This document shows positions 25,790-34,828 of a stretch of DNA of 64,000 nt, piece by piece. The notes below the pieces were generated by a model. It did not search any database. It saw only the letters and a list, made by a program, of their open reading frames with translations, and was not told where the DNA came from. A program made the position numbers and the translations under genes. This DNA is from JAXLRU01 sp046330935. Its GTDB lineage: Bacteria; Actinomycetota; Actinomycetes; Actinomycetales; Kineosporiaceae. Position 1 is the stretch's first letter, and the number at the start of each line of letters is the position of its first letter. The DNA is taken from positions 10,529 through 74,528 of the forward strand of contig JAXLRU010000012.1 in assembly GCA_046330935.1 (NCBI GenBank), in the 5' to 3' direction.

Positions 25790-27388
25790 GTGCGCGCCGA
25801 CGTCCCCGCCCGACTGTCCGCCCTGATCGGCATGGCCGCAGGCCTGGTCGCGCTCGCCGGCGCCCAGCTGCTCTCGCTGATCGTGGGGGCGACCAGCGCC
25901 CCGCTGCCCGCCGTGGCCGACGCCGCCGTCGACCTCATGCCCGACGCCTGGCGCGAGGCGGGCATCGGCTGGTTCGGCCGCAACGACAAGGCCGCGCTCC
26001 TGGTGATCGCGCTCGCCGTCGTGCTCGCCCTGTGCGCGCTCGCGGGCGTCCTCGCGGCCCGGTCGCTGCCCGCGGGCTCGGTCGTCGTCGTGGCCCTCGC
26101 GTGCGTGGCGGGGATCGCGGCCTCCACCCGGCCCGACGCGTCCGCCGGCGCCGCCGTGCCCACGCTGCTGGGCGCGATTGCGGGACTGGTCACCCTGCAC
26201 GGGCTGACCGGGATGGCCCTGGCCGCCCATCCGGGTGCTCCCGTGCGGACCCTCGATCCCGAGCCCGCTTCCCAGCCCGTTGCCGCTACAGACCTTGAGG
26301 TCCCGGACGACGCCCGGCCCGGCCCCGCGCGTCGGGGCGTCCTGCGCGCGGCGTCGCTGACCGCCGTCGCGGGTGGCACGGTCGCCGTCGCGGGGGCGCT
26401 GCTCGCCCGCCTGCGGCACGCCTCCGACGACTCCCGGGCCGCGGTCCGGCTCCCGGACGCCGTCGACGCCCCGCCCGCCGCCTCGGGGGAGGAGTTCGAC
26501 GTCCGCGGGCTGGCGCCGCGGATCACGCCCAACGACGACTTCTACCGGATCGACACGGCGTTCCTCGTGCCCCGGCTGACGACGGCGGGCTGGCGCCTGC
26601 GGGTGCACGGCATGGTCGCCCGCGAGCTGACCCTCACCTGGGACGACCTGCTGGCGCGCGACCTCGTCGACCGCGAGATCACGATGGCCTGCGTGTCCAA
26701 CCCGGTGGGGGGCGACCTCGTGGGCACCGCGCGCTGGCGCGGCGCGCTGCTGGCGCCGCTGCTGCGCGAGGCGGGGCCAACCGCCGGGGCCGACATGGTG
26801 CTGTCGACCAGCGACGACGGCTGGACGTGCTCGACCCCGCTGGCCGACCTCCTCGACGGCCGCGACGCGATGCTCGCCGTCGGCATGAACGGCGAGCCGC
26901 TCCCGCTGGAGCACGGCTTCCCCGTGCGGATGGTCGTGCCGGGCCTGTACGGGTTCGTCTCGGGGACGAAGTGGGTCACCGACCTGCGGGTGACCCGCTT
27001 CGACCGCGACCGCGCCTACTGGACCGACCGCGGCTGGTCCGCGAGGGGGCCGATCAAGACGTCCTCCCGGATCGACGTCCCCGCCGACGGCGTCGAGGTG
27101 CCCGCGGGAGCCGTCACGCTCGCGGGGGTGGCGTGGGCGCCGCACCGGGGCGTCGCCGGCGTCGAGGTGCAGGTCGACGAGGGGTCGTGGACGGCGGCCT
27201 CGCTCGGGGCGGACGGCGGGCCGGACGTGTGGCGCCAGTGGCGGGCGTCGTGGAACGCGACGCCCGGCAAGCACCGGCTGCGGGTGCGTGCGACCGACGG
27301 GCAGGGACGCCTGCAGGTCGAGGCCCGCCAAGGCGCGGTGCCGGACGGGGCGACGGGCTGGCACGAGGTGTACGTCACCGTCACCTGA
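25790..27388 (+). CDS. Membrane-anchored molybdopterin oxidoreductase (sulfite-oxidase/YedY type)
   Basis: The 532-residue protein starts with four hydrophobic segments (about residues 10-145), a linker and a further helix (about 180-205). A sulfite-oxidase-type molybdopterin domain follows (about 225-420), with the molybdenum-ligating cysteine in I-T-M-A-C-V-S-N-P-V-G-G, and then a Mo-co dimerisation-like domain. It is expected to face the cell exterior and reduce or oxidise a small sulfur or oxide substrate using a membrane electron donor. GTG 25790 lies 42 bp after rdgB. Its partner redox protein is not in the window. Confidence 0.88.
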   Translation: MRADVPARLSALIGMAAGLVALAGAQLLSLIVGATSAPLPAVADAAVDLMPDAWREAGIGWFGRNDKAALLVIALAVVLALCALAGVLAARSLPAGSVVVVALACVAGIAASTRPDASAGAAVPTLLGAIAGLVTLHGLTGMALAAHPGAPVRTLDPEPASQPVAATDLEVPDDARPGPARRGVLRAASLTAVAGGTVAVAGALLARLRHASDDSRAAVRLPDAVDAPPAASGEEFDVRGLAPRITPNDDFYRIDTAFLVPRLTTAGWRLRVHGMVARELTLTWDDLLARDLVDREITMACVSNPVGGDLVGTARWRGALLAPLLREAGPTAGADMVLSTSDDGWTCSTPLADLLDGRDAMLAVGMNGEPLPLEHGFPVRMVVPGLYGFVSGTKWVTDLRVTRFDRDRAYWTDRGWSARGPIKTSSRIDVPADGVEVPAGAVTLAGVAWAPHRGVAGVEVQVDEGSWTAASLGADGGPDVWRQWRASWNATPGKHRLRVRATDGQGRLQVEARQGAVPDGATGWHEVYVTVT

Positions 27389-27394
27389 ACCGGC

Positions 27395-27479
27395 TGGTGC
27401 GGAAGGCGGGATTCGAACCCGCACGCCCGAAGGCACAGGAACCTAAATCCTGCGTGGCTGCCAGTTACACCACTCCCGC
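27395..27479 (-). tRNA. tRNA-Leu (UAG)
   Basis: Minus-strand class II tRNA. The acceptor GCGGGAG pairs with CTTCCGC; the anticodon arm is CAGGA-TTTAGGT-TCCTG with anticodon UAG; there is a long variable arm and a T-loop GGTTCGAATCC. The discriminator is A (27398) and the CCA tail is encoded (27395-27397). Confidence 0.95.
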
Positions 27480-27597
27480 TGGGCACCGGGGCGCCGCCCC
27501 GCAGGGCGCGCCGATCCGGGCGAGGCCGAGCGTACCGCCGCCCCACGGGAGAGCCCGAGGGCGGGCGGCGGTGCCGCATCGGCGACGGCGGGCTGCC

Positions 27598-28068
27598 TCA
27601 GACCCCGAGCGCCTTGCGCAGCGACGCCACGTGCCCCTTCGCCTTCACGTTGTACTTGGCCAGGCCCACCGTCCCGTCGGGCTCCACGACGACGGTCGAT
27701 CGGATCACCCCGACGACGGTCTTGCCGTAGAGCGACTTCTCACCCCACGCCCCCCACGCCTCGCCGACGGCGTGGTCGGAGTCGGACAGCAGGGGGAACG
27801 TGAGCGAGTCACGCTCCACGAACTGCGCGAGCTTGGCCACGGGATCGGGGGAGACGCCCACCACCGTGAGGCCGGCCGCGGCCAGGGAGGCGACATTGTC
27901 GCGGAAGTCGCAGGCCTGGGTCGTGCATCCGGGGGTCATGGCCGCGGGGTAGAAGTAGACGATCACGCGGTTCCCGGCGGCTCGCAGGTCGGCGAGACAG
28001 ACGCTGCTCCCGTCGGCGGCGGTCAGCGTGAAGTCGGGGGCGACCTCTCCCGGTTCCAGGCGTGGCAC
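27598..28068 (-). CDS. bcp: Thioredoxin-dependent peroxiredoxin Bcp
   Basis: The 156-residue protein has the BCP/PrxQ pattern: A-P-D-F-T-L near the start, Y-F-Y-P-A-A-M-T-P-G-C-T-T-Q-A-C-D-F with the peroxidatic cysteine and a resolving cysteine five residues later, then V-V-G-V-S-P-D. It reduces hydroperoxides using thioredoxin in the cytoplasm. GTG 28068 is preceded by GAGGAG. It lies between tRNA-Leu and the divergent DUF3618 gene. Confidence 0.93.
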   Translation of the reverse strand: MPRLEPGEVAPDFTLTAADGSSVCLADLRAAGNRVIVYFYPAAMTPGCTTQACDFRDNVASLAAAGLTVVGVSPDPVAKLAQFVERDSLTFPLLSDSDHAVGEAWGAWGEKSLYGKTVVGVIRSTVVVEPDGTVGLAKYNVKAKGHVASLRKALGV

Positions 28069-28262
28069 GGTGGCTCCTCACTGCTCGACGTGTCCTGACG
28101 ATGTCGCAGGCGTGACCGCGCGGGGCGGATGCGCGACGGTCCCGCCGGGAACCCTAGGGCTGGGGGCACCCGGCGGCGCGCCGGAGGTCCCGGGCTCCGT
28201 TACGGTGTCCGAAACCGGCCGATCATGACGGCGACGGCCGTCGCAGGAGGAGGACCCAGGCG

Positions 28263-28556
28263 ATGAGCGAGGACACCGACGCCCGACCGGTCGAGCTGCC
28301 CGGTGACCCCGACTCCCTGGAGGCCGAGATCGACCGCCGCCGGCGCCACCTCGCGGCGACGGTCGACGAGCTGGTGGCCCGGGCGAAGCCGCAGGCCCTC
28401 GCCCGCGAGGGCGCCGCCGAGCTGTCCTCCGGGCTGCGCTCGGCGGTGTTCACCCCCGAGGGGACGCTGCGCGCGGTGCGCCTCGGTGCGGTCGTCGCGG
28501 CCGTCGTCACCCTCGTGGCGCTGGTCCTGACGGCGCGACGGCGGACGGGCCGGTAG
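28263..28556 (+). CDS. DUF3618 membrane protein
   Basis: The 97-residue protein has a soluble N-terminal half containing L-E-A-E-I-D-R-R-R and L-A-A-T-V-D-E-L, the DUF3618 signature. One C-terminal membrane helix follows (about residues 73-91) and ends in arginines. Such proteins occur across actinobacteria, often with phage-holin-like proteins; function unknown. ATG 28263 follows GGAGGAGGA, and a likely -10 TACGGT lies about 60 bp upstream. Confidence 0.85.
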   Translation: MSEDTDARPVELPGDPDSLEAEIDRRRRHLAATVDELVARAKPQALAREGAAELSSGLRSAVFTPEGTLRAVRLGAVVAAVVTLVALVLTARRRTGR

Positions 28557-28567
28557 CGTCGTCGTCC

Positions 28568-28954
28568 GTGTCCAGCACCTCCCACACGCCTCTCCTGGCC
28601 AGCACCCCGGCACCGTCGTCGGACCCGGGGGACGCGGCCGACGCCCGACTGCCCATCCGCATGCTCCACGACCGTGTCCTGGTGCGCCCCGACGTCGAAG
28701 GTGAACGCCGGGCCACCTCCGGGCTGGTGATCCCCGCGACGGCGTCGGTCGGCAAGCGCCTGTCCTGGGCGGCGGTCGTCGCCACGGGCGCCAGCGTCCG
28801 CCAGGTCCAGCTCGGCGACCGCGTGCTCTACGACCCCGAGGACCGGGGCGAGGTCGAGCTGCAGGGATCGGCCTACGTGCTGCTGCGGGAGCGTGACATC
28901 CACGCCGTCGCCGCGCCGCGGGTGGAGGACAACCACACGGGCCTGTACCTGTGA
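28568..28954 (+). CDS. GroES-like (Cpn10) protein, stand-alone
   Basis: The 128-residue protein has a Cpn10 core after a 30-residue Ser/Pro/Asp-rich extension: R-M-L-H-D-R-V-L-V-R-P, T-S-G-L-V-I-P, G-D-R-V-L-Y-D-P and the closing L-L-R-E-R-D-I-H-A-V. The mobile-loop position is altered relative to GroES (S-V-G-K-R-L-S-W). No groEL is nearby. It may be a co-chaperonin paralogue, seen as a second small copy in some actinobacteria, and not the main GroES. GTG 28568 is preceded by TAGCGT with 8 nt between. Confidence 0.8.
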   Translation: MSSTSHTPLLASTPAPSSDPGDAADARLPIRMLHDRVLVRPDVEGERRATSGLVIPATASVGKRLSWAAVVATGASVRQVQLGDRVLYDPEDRGEVELQGSAYVLLRERDIHAVAAPRVEDNHTGLYL

Positions 28955-28976
28955 GGCGGCACGCCGCCGCCCGGCC

Positions 28977-30404
28977 GTGACGCCGCGGTACGGCGTCCCG
29001 GGGCTGCCGGGGCCCGCCCCCCGCGACATGCTGGCCGCCCTGCGCCGCCTCCGCCGGGACCCGGTGGGCTGGTTGCGCGAGCAGGACCGCCGCTTCGGGC
29101 CGGTGTTCGCGCTGCCGACGCCGGGGCGACCGGTGGTGGTGGTGCACGACGCCGCGAGCGTGCGGCGCGTGCTGATCGAACGCCACCGCGACTACCTCAA
29201 GGCGACTCCGCAGTACGAGGGCCTCGCCCGCGTGACGGGCGAGGGGCTCCTCGCTGCCGAGCACGCGACGTGGCGGCAGCGGCGCACCATCCTCGCGCCG
29301 GCGTTCGCGCCGGGGCGGCTGCCCGCGGTCGGGGAGGCGGCGGCGAGGGCGGGGCGCCGCTGGGCGGGCGCGGTGACGCCGGGCGCGGACGTCGATCCCA
29401 CGGGCCCCAGCGCCCGGGCCGCGCTGGAGGTGCTGCTCGACGCGATCGTCGCAGGCCCCGGCGCCTTCGACGCCCTCGACGCCGGGGAGCTGCTGCCCGG
29501 CCGGCGCGCCGCCGACCTCGCCGACGCCGTCGCCCGCGCCTCGGCCGCCCTGCTGCGCCAGGCCGCCTCGCCCTTCCCTCCCGCCTGGCCCGGCCCGGCC
29601 CGCCGGCGATTGCGCGCGGCCACGGCGGAGCTCGAGCGCCATGTCGACGCCCTGCTCGCCACGGCGTCGGGAGCCAAGGTGGGCGGCGACGCCGTCCTGG
29701 CGTGCCTGGCCGAGGCCCTGCGCGGGGGAGCGATCGACGACGCCGGCGCGCGCGCCGAGATCCGCACCCAGCTCGTCGCCGGGCACGAGACGGTGGCCGT
29801 CGCGCTGGCCTGGACGCTGCACCTCCTGGCCTCGCACCCGCAGCAGCAGGAGCGGGTGCGCGAGGACCCGTCCTTCGCGCGTCCGGTGCTGGAGGAGGCG
29901 TTGCGCCTGCACCCGCCGGCCTGGGTGATCACTCGGCGGGCGGCGCGGGCGGACGAGCTGGCCGGCGTCACGGTCCCGGCCGGGACGCTCGTGATCGTGG
30001 CCCCGGCGGTGCTGCACTCGCGATCCGAGGTGTTCGCCGACCCCGATAGTTTCGACCCGTCGCGGTTCGTCGGGGAGCGCCCGGGGGCCGTCGCCGCGGC
30101 CCTGTCGGTGGCGGGCGCCTACCTCCCCTTCGGCGCCGGGCCCCGCCAGTGCCTGGGGCGTGATGCGGCTTTCGTCCAGGCCGGTGAGGTTCTGTCCGCC
30201 CTGCTCGCGGGCCATGTCGTGGTCCCCGGGGCGCACCGGCCCACTCCCGTGCCGGGGGTGACGCTCTCGCCGCACGGAGGGACCGTGAGATTCCTGCCGA
30301 GGACCCCGCACGAAGGTCGTCAGCCGCGTAACCTTTGCGCTGGCCGCGGCGAAACTGCCGGAGGGGGGCCGAACCAGGCACGTCACGAAGGGCGCCGAGC
30401 GTGA
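28977..30404 (+). CDS. Cytochrome P450
   Basis: The 475-residue protein shows the I-helix oxygen-binding motif V-A-G-H-E-T-V, the ExxR motif in L-E-E-A-L-R-L-H-P-P and the haem loop P-F-G-A-G-P-R-Q-C-L-G-R with the axial cysteine. The overall pattern (long B-C region, L-H-P-P) resembles the CYP102/CYP4-like bacterial P450s. The last 40 residues after R-F-L-P-R are an unusual charged tail. GTG 28977 lies 22 bp after the GroES-like gene. The stop overlaps the GTG of the LacI regulator (GTGA). The substrate is unknown; ferredoxin and reductase genes are not in the window. Confidence 0.9.
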   Translation: MTPRYGVPGLPGPAPRDMLAALRRLRRDPVGWLREQDRRFGPVFALPTPGRPVVVVHDAASVRRVLIERHRDYLKATPQYEGLARVTGEGLLAAEHATWRQRRTILAPAFAPGRLPAVGEAAARAGRRWAGAVTPGADVDPTGPSARAALEVLLDAIVAGPGAFDALDAGELLPGRRAADLADAVARASAALLRQAASPFPPAWPGPARRRLRAATAELERHVDALLATASGAKVGGDAVLACLAEALRGGAIDDAGARAEIRTQLVAGHETVAVALAWTLHLLASHPQQQERVREDPSFARPVLEEALRLHPPAWVITRRAARADELAGVTVPAGTLVIVAPAVLHSRSEVFADPDSFDPSRFVGERPGAVAAALSVAGAYLPFGAGPRQCLGRDAAFVQAGEVLSALLAGHVVVPGAHRPTPVPGVTLSPHGGTVRFLPRTPHEGRQPRNLCAGRGETAGGGPNQARHEGRRA

Positions 30405-31429
30405 AGAGACCCACCATCGCCGACATCGCCGTCCGGGCGAGGGTCTCCAAGGGGGCGGTCTCCTACGCGCTCAACGGGCAGCCGGGGGTGTCCGAGGCCA
30501 CGCGTGCCCGGATCGTGGCGATCGCCGAGGAGATGGGCTGGTCGCCGAACAGCGCCGCACGTGCGCTGTCGGCCGCGCGCACCGACACCCTCGGCTTCTG
30601 CCTGTCCCGCCCCACGAGCACGCTCGGTCTCGAGCCGTTCTTCATGGAGTTCATCTCGGGCATCGAGTCCGAGCTCTCGCAGTCGGGCAAGGGCCTGCTG
30701 CTGCAGATGGTGAGCGATCACATGGCGGAGCTCGACGTCTACCGCCGGTGGTGGTCCGGCCGGCGTGTGGACGGCGTCATCGTCGCCGACCTGCAGGTGG
30801 ACGACCGCCGGGTGCCCCTGCTGCGGGAGCTGGAGCTGCCCGCCGTCGTCGCCGGCGGTCCGCTGCCGGAACCCGACGCCCTCACCCACGTGTGGACCGA
30901 TGACGCGGCCACGATGACCCGGGTGCTGGAGTACCTTGCCGGCCTCGGTCACCGCAGGATCGCGCGCGTCGGTGGGACGCCCGAGTTCGTGCACACCGCC
31001 CGTCGCAGCGAGGCGTTCGCCGAAGCCACCACGCGGTTGGGCCTCACGTGGTGGCGCACCCTGACCACCGACTTCAGCGATGCGGTGGGGGCCAGCGCCA
31101 CCCGCGAGCTGCTCACCGCGGCGACCCGCCCCACGGCGATCATCTACGACAACGACGTGATGGCCGTCGCGGGGCAGGGCGTGGCGCGGGACCTCGGCCT
31201 CGACGTCCCCGGGGACGTCTCGCTCGTCGCCTGGGACGACTCGGCCCTGTGCCGCCTCACGCACCCGGCCCTGACGGCGATGAGCCGCGACGTCGCCGCC
31301 TACGGCGCCCACGTCGCGAGGCTGCTGCTCGCCGAGGTCGACGGCCACGCCGCGCCCGGGCAGTCCGTCAAGCAGGACGACGCCGTGCTGGTCGAGCGCG
31401 CGACGACCGCGCCCCCGCGCGTGAGGTGA
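30401..31429 (+). CDS. LacI family transcriptional regulator
   Basis: The 342-residue protein begins with the LacI helix-turn-helix and hinge (T-I-A-D-I-A-V-R-A-R-V-S-K-G-A-V-S-Y-A-L-N, A-R-A-L-S). A type-1 periplasmic-binding-like effector domain follows, with I-I-Y-D-N-D-V-M-A and D-V-S-L-V-A-W-D-D-S. It should bind an operator as a dimer and respond to a small, usually sugar, ligand. GTG 30401 overlaps the P450 stop and has GAAGGG upstream, so it is co-translated with the P450. Which genes it controls cannot be told. Confidence 0.9.
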   Translation: MKRPTIADIAVRARVSKGAVSYALNGQPGVSEATRARIVAIAEEMGWSPNSAARALSAARTDTLGFCLSRPTSTLGLEPFFMEFISGIESELSQSGKGLLLQMVSDHMAELDVYRRWWSGRRVDGVIVADLQVDDRRVPLLRELELPAVVAGGPLPEPDALTHVWTDDAATMTRVLEYLAGLGHRRIARVGGTPEFVHTARRSEAFAEATTRLGLTWWRTLTTDFSDAVGASATRELLTAATRPTAIIYDNDVMAVAGQGVARDLGLDVPGDVSLVAWDDSALCRLTHPALTAMSRDVAAYGAHVARLLLAEVDGHAAPGQSVKQDDAVLVERATTAPPRVR

Positions 31430-31489
31430 CGTCGCCCGCCTGATCGATGCCGGCGGGCGCGGCCCTGCGGGGCAGGCTAGGTTGCGGGC

Positions 31490-32491
31490 ATGGCTGACCT
31501 CACCATCGGCTACGCCGCGATGCTCGAGCAGTTCGGTCCGCAGGAGGTCGTGGGTTACACGGCGCTGGCCGAACAGCACGGCTTCTCCGGCTGCATGGCC
31601 GCCGACCACTACCAGCCCTGGGTCCCGCAGCAGGGCCAGGCGTCGTTCGTCTGGAACGTGCTGACCGCGGTGGGGGAGCGCACCCGCGGCGACCTCGGCC
31701 CTGGCGTCACCTGCCCCAGCTTCCGCTTCCACCCGGCGGTGGTGGCGCAGGCGTCGGCCACCCTGGAGGCGATGTACCCGGGGCGGCACTGGCTGGGCCT
31801 GGGCGCGGGCGAGGCGCTCAACGAGCACGTCATCGGCGGGTACTGGCCGGAGGCGGCGGAGCGGTCCCTGCGCATGTTCGAGGCCGTCGAGGTGATCAAG
31901 AAGCTGTTCACGGCGTCGCTGGCCGGCAAGGACGTCAAGCACAAGGGCGAGTACTTCACGCTCGAGACGACGCGGCTGTGGACGATGCCCGAGGCGGCGC
32001 CGCCGATCCTCATCGCCACCGCGGGGCCGGTCAACGCCAAGCGCACCGGCAAGTTCGCGGACGGCATCATCACGGTCGGCGCCCCCTTGGAGAAGGTCGG
32101 GGGCCTGTTCGACAAGTTCTCCGAGGGCGCGCGCGAGGCCGGCAAGGACCCCGACTCCATGCTCAAGGTGCTGCAGCTCCACCTGTCCTGGGCGCCGACG
32201 GACGAGGAGGCGCTCGCGAACGCGGTGCGGGAGTGGCCCAACGGGGGCATGAAGTTCGCCAAGGCCGACATCCGCTCCCCGCACGACTTCGCGGCGATGG
32301 CGGCGCTGGTGCGCCCGGAGGACTTCGAGGGCCGCATGGTGATCAGCAGCGACCCCGACGTCCACCGGGCGCACATCCAGAAGTTCGCCGACCTCGGCTT
32401 CGACCGCATCTACCTGCACAACGTGGGCCGCAACCAGGCCGAGTGGATCGAGGTGTTCGGGCGCGACGTCGTGCCGCACCTGCACCGCTGA
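31490..32491 (+). CDS. F420-dependent LLM-class oxidoreductase (FGD-like)
   Basis: The 333-residue protein is a luciferase-like monooxygenase-fold enzyme of the F420 group related to glucose-6-phosphate dehydrogenase (TIGR03557-like pattern). It has I-G-Y-A-A-M-L-E-Q-F, A-A-D-H-Y-Q-P-W, W-L-G-L-G-A-G-E-A-L-N-E, P-I-L-I-A-T-A-G-P and the C-terminal I-Y-L-H-N-V-G-R-N-Q. It uses deazaflavin F420 to oxidise or reduce an organic substrate. TAGGTT at 31478-31483 ends 6 nt before ATG 31490, suggesting a leaderless message. It converges on the DUF2795 gene with only 10 bp between. Confidence 0.9.
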   Translation: MADLTIGYAAMLEQFGPQEVVGYTALAEQHGFSGCMAADHYQPWVPQQGQASFVWNVLTAVGERTRGDLGPGVTCPSFRFHPAVVAQASATLEAMYPGRHWLGLGAGEALNEHVIGGYWPEAAERSLRMFEAVEVIKKLFTASLAGKDVKHKGEYFTLETTRLWTMPEAAPPILIATAGPVNAKRTGKFADGIITVGAPLEKVGGLFDKFSEGAREAGKDPDSMLKVLQLHLSWAPTDEEALANAVREWPNGGMKFAKADIRSPHDFAAMAALVRPEDFEGRMVISSDPDVHRAHIQKFADLGFDRIYLHNVGRNQAEWIEVFGRDVVPHLHR

Positions 32492-32501
32492 CCCCCTGGG
32501 A

Positions 32502-32948
32502 TCAGACCCGGTGGTCCTCGACGCCGATCCCCAGCTCGCGGGCGACGTCCTGGACGTTCGCGAACGTCTTCCCCGAGGGCAGGCGGGTGAGGTCGGCCAC
32601 GACCGAGTCCGGGGCCGAGTTGGTCGAGGCGACGTCGATCAGCTGGTCCCGGTCGCCCGGGAACGCCGAGGTGCCCAGGTGGCGTGCGATCAACGAGCGG
32701 TGCTCGACGTCGCCGCTGGTCATGCCGGGCGGGGTGCCGCGGCGGTCCTCGGGCAGGATCCCGACGTCACCGGTCGGCTGGTCCTCTCCCGCGGGCTCGG
32801 GGTCGCGCCACTCCTCGGCCCGTGAGCTGTGCCCGCCCTGGACCAGGCCCGCCGTCTCGTGCTTGAGCTGCTCGTCCTGCCGGGGTCCCCGGGCGCCGGA
32901 CTGCTGGCCGGTCGTCGGCTCGAAACCAGGGGTGGTGGACTCGGACAT
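32502..32948 (-). CDS. DUF2795 domain protein
   Basis: The 148-residue hydrophilic protein starts with about 75 polar, Gln/Glu/Gly-rich residues. It ends with a DUF2795 domain (A-R-H-L, F-P-G-D-R-D-Q-L-I-D-V-A, L-T-R-L-P-S-G-K-T-F-A-N-V-Q-D-V-A). The domain is a small helical fold of unknown function, frequent in actinobacteria. ATG 32948 has GAGGAGG upstream. It is divergent from the GH6-like gene with 245 bp between them. Confidence 0.82.
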   Translation of the reverse strand: MSESTTPGFEPTTGQQSGARGPRQDEQLKHETAGLVQGGHSSRAEEWRDPEPAGEDQPTGDVGILPEDRRGTPPGMTSGDVEHRSLIARHLGTSAFPGDRDQLIDVASTNSAPDSVVADLTRLPSGKTFANVQDVARELGIGVEDHRV

Positions 32949-33193
32949 GCGGCCTCCTCGTCGATGTGCGGTCGCGGACGTCTGGGGCCGTACCCGTGCC
33001 CGCACGTGACAAACCGTTCGAGTGACAGATCGGCGTCGACCGTCCGGCGCAAGATCGCCGACGGAGTCGCCGCACCCCCTCGCGGGCACCCGCAGCGCGT
33101 GCCTAGCCTCGTGCGCGCCGGCGGTGCCGCCCTTTCGAGGACGGAATGTCCGCATCCGGTGCAAGCGCGCCGTTCGAGGACGAGGGGTGGACC

Positions 33194-34798
33194 ATGGCGA
33201 GGACACGGGGACGTCGCATGCGCGGCACGGCTCGGCTGGCGGTGCCGGTCGCGGCAGCGGTGGGCCTGTCAGGGCTGGTGGCCCAGCTGCCCCACGCCGT
33301 CGCGGCCACCGCAGCCACGAGCCCTGCGCCGGCCTCTCCGGTCGACAACCCCTATGCGGGGGCGCGGCAGTACGTGAACCACGTCTGGTCGGACCAGGTC
33401 GAGAAGATCGCGGCACCGATCAGTTCCATGACGCACTTCGCCCTGCTGGACGCCGCGTCCATGCCGACGGCGGTGTGGCTGACCAGCGCGCGCGACGTCA
33501 CCGACGCCACGGGGTTGGCCGCCCACCTCGACGCCGCGCTCGAGCAGCAGCGCCGCAGCGGCGGGCCCCTCGTCATGACCCTGGTCCTGAACGCCCGGCC
33601 CACCCGCCACTGCGGCTGGGCCCTCGACCTCGACGACCCGGGTGCGCTGTCGCGGACGGTGGCCACGTACCGCAGCACCGTCCTGACGCCCCTGGCCACC
33701 CTGCTGGGCAAGCCCGCCTACAGCGGCCTGCGCTTCGCCGTGGTGGTGGAACCGGGCTCGGTCACCGAGGCCGTCAACGAGGCGTACCCGGCGGTGCAGG
33801 CCTGCGCCGGGCGCAACCTCGCCGCGGCGAACGTGCCCCTCACGACCGCGGCGCTGGACACGCTCACCGCCCTGCCGTCCACGTACGTCTACCTCGACGG
33901 CGGCAGCGCCGGGACGCTCGGCTGGGACGACTCCCTCGCCCGCGCCGTCGCGGTGTGGGAGCAGGAGGTCAAGCCGAGCATCCGCGGCAAGGCGGCCGTG
34001 GCCGGTTTCGCCGTCAACGTCGCCGACTACGGGGCGTGGCAGGAGCCGTTCCTCGACATCTCCCGGCGGTTCGGGGACCTCCCCGAACGGTCGGCGAGGT
34101 TCCTCGACTGGAGCGTCGCCGCCGACGAGAAGTCCTACACCGACGTCCTGCGGCTGAAGCTGCAGGCCGCGGGGTGGCCGTCCTCGGTCGGTTTCGTCGT
34201 CGACACCAGCCGCAACGGCTGGGGTGGGCCCGCGCGTCCTGCCGCCGCCAGCACGTCCACCGACGTCACCACCTTCGTCGACGAGTCCCGCGTGGACCGC
34301 CGCGCCAGCCGCTTCATGTGGTGCAACCAGGCGGGGGCCGGCATGGGCATGCGCCCCGTCCCGTCCCCGGCCCCCGGCGTCGACGCGTTCGTCTGGGTGA
34401 AGAACCCCGGCCTCAGCGACGGCGTCAGCGCCGGCCCCGACGCCCTGGGCTACCCCGGGCCGAAGGCCTGCGACCCGGCCTACGCGGGTCCGCTGAGCTT
34501 CTACAAGCTGTCGGGGGCGCTGCCGAACGCGCCGCAGGAGGGGGTGCTGTTCCCCGACCACTTGATCCAGCTCGTCGTCAACGCCTGGCCGCCGCTGCAG
34601 GGGATGGACCCCCCGACGTCGAGCACGACGCGCCGCCCGAACACGACCGACTGCCTCACCAGCAAGACCCGCAAGACCAAGACCCCGCGGACCAGGAAGT
34701 CCTCGACGACGACGAGCACCAAGCCGAAGCCGACGAAGACGAAGACGAAGCGCACGAAGACCCGGACGGTCACCGCGACGCCGACGCCTCGGCGCTGA
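33194..34798 (+). CDS. Secreted GH6 (cellulase family)-like protein lacking catalytic Asp residues
   Basis: The 534-residue protein has a signal peptide (M-A-R-T-R-G-R-R-M-R, hydrophobic core, A-V-A-A). A glycoside hydrolase family 6 fold follows, seen in Y-L-D-G-G-S-A-G-T-L-G-W, F-A-V-N-V-A-D-Y, W-C-N-Q-A-G-A-G-M-G and F-V-W-V-K. The two aspartates needed for catalysis are missing: the R-D-C motif reads R-H-C (His139-Cys140), and E-P-D-S reads E-P-G-S (Gly188). The last 50 residues are a Thr/Lys/Arg tail, probably disordered and wall-binding. It is likely a non-hydrolytic carbohydrate-binding protein or has changed chemistry. ATG 33194 follows GAGGGG. Confidence 0.85.
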   Translation: MARTRGRRMRGTARLAVPVAAAVGLSGLVAQLPHAVAATAATSPAPASPVDNPYAGARQYVNHVWSDQVEKIAAPISSMTHFALLDAASMPTAVWLTSARDVTDATGLAAHLDAALEQQRRSGGPLVMTLVLNARPTRHCGWALDLDDPGALSRTVATYRSTVLTPLATLLGKPAYSGLRFAVVVEPGSVTEAVNEAYPAVQACAGRNLAAANVPLTTAALDTLTALPSTYVYLDGGSAGTLGWDDSLARAVAVWEQEVKPSIRGKAAVAGFAVNVADYGAWQEPFLDISRRFGDLPERSARFLDWSVAADEKSYTDVLRLKLQAAGWPSSVGFVVDTSRNGWGGPARPAAASTSTDVTTFVDESRVDRRASRFMWCNQAGAGMGMRPVPSPAPGVDAFVWVKNPGLSDGVSAGPDALGYPGPKACDPAYAGPLSFYKLSGALPNAPQEGVLFPDHLIQLVVNAWPPLQGMDPPTSSTTRRPNTTDCLTSKTRKTKTPRTRKSSTTTSTKPKPTKTKTKRTKTRTVTATPTPRR

Positions 34799-34828
34799 GC
34801 CCCACCCGGGGCCCGGCTCCGGCGCGGG

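Noticed and set aside
28930..28976. P450 start upstream, within the GroES-like gene
   Set aside because: The upstream residues are antisense-like Arg/Thr sequence; GTG 28977 directly precedes the conserved Y-G-V-P-G-L-P-G-P start.
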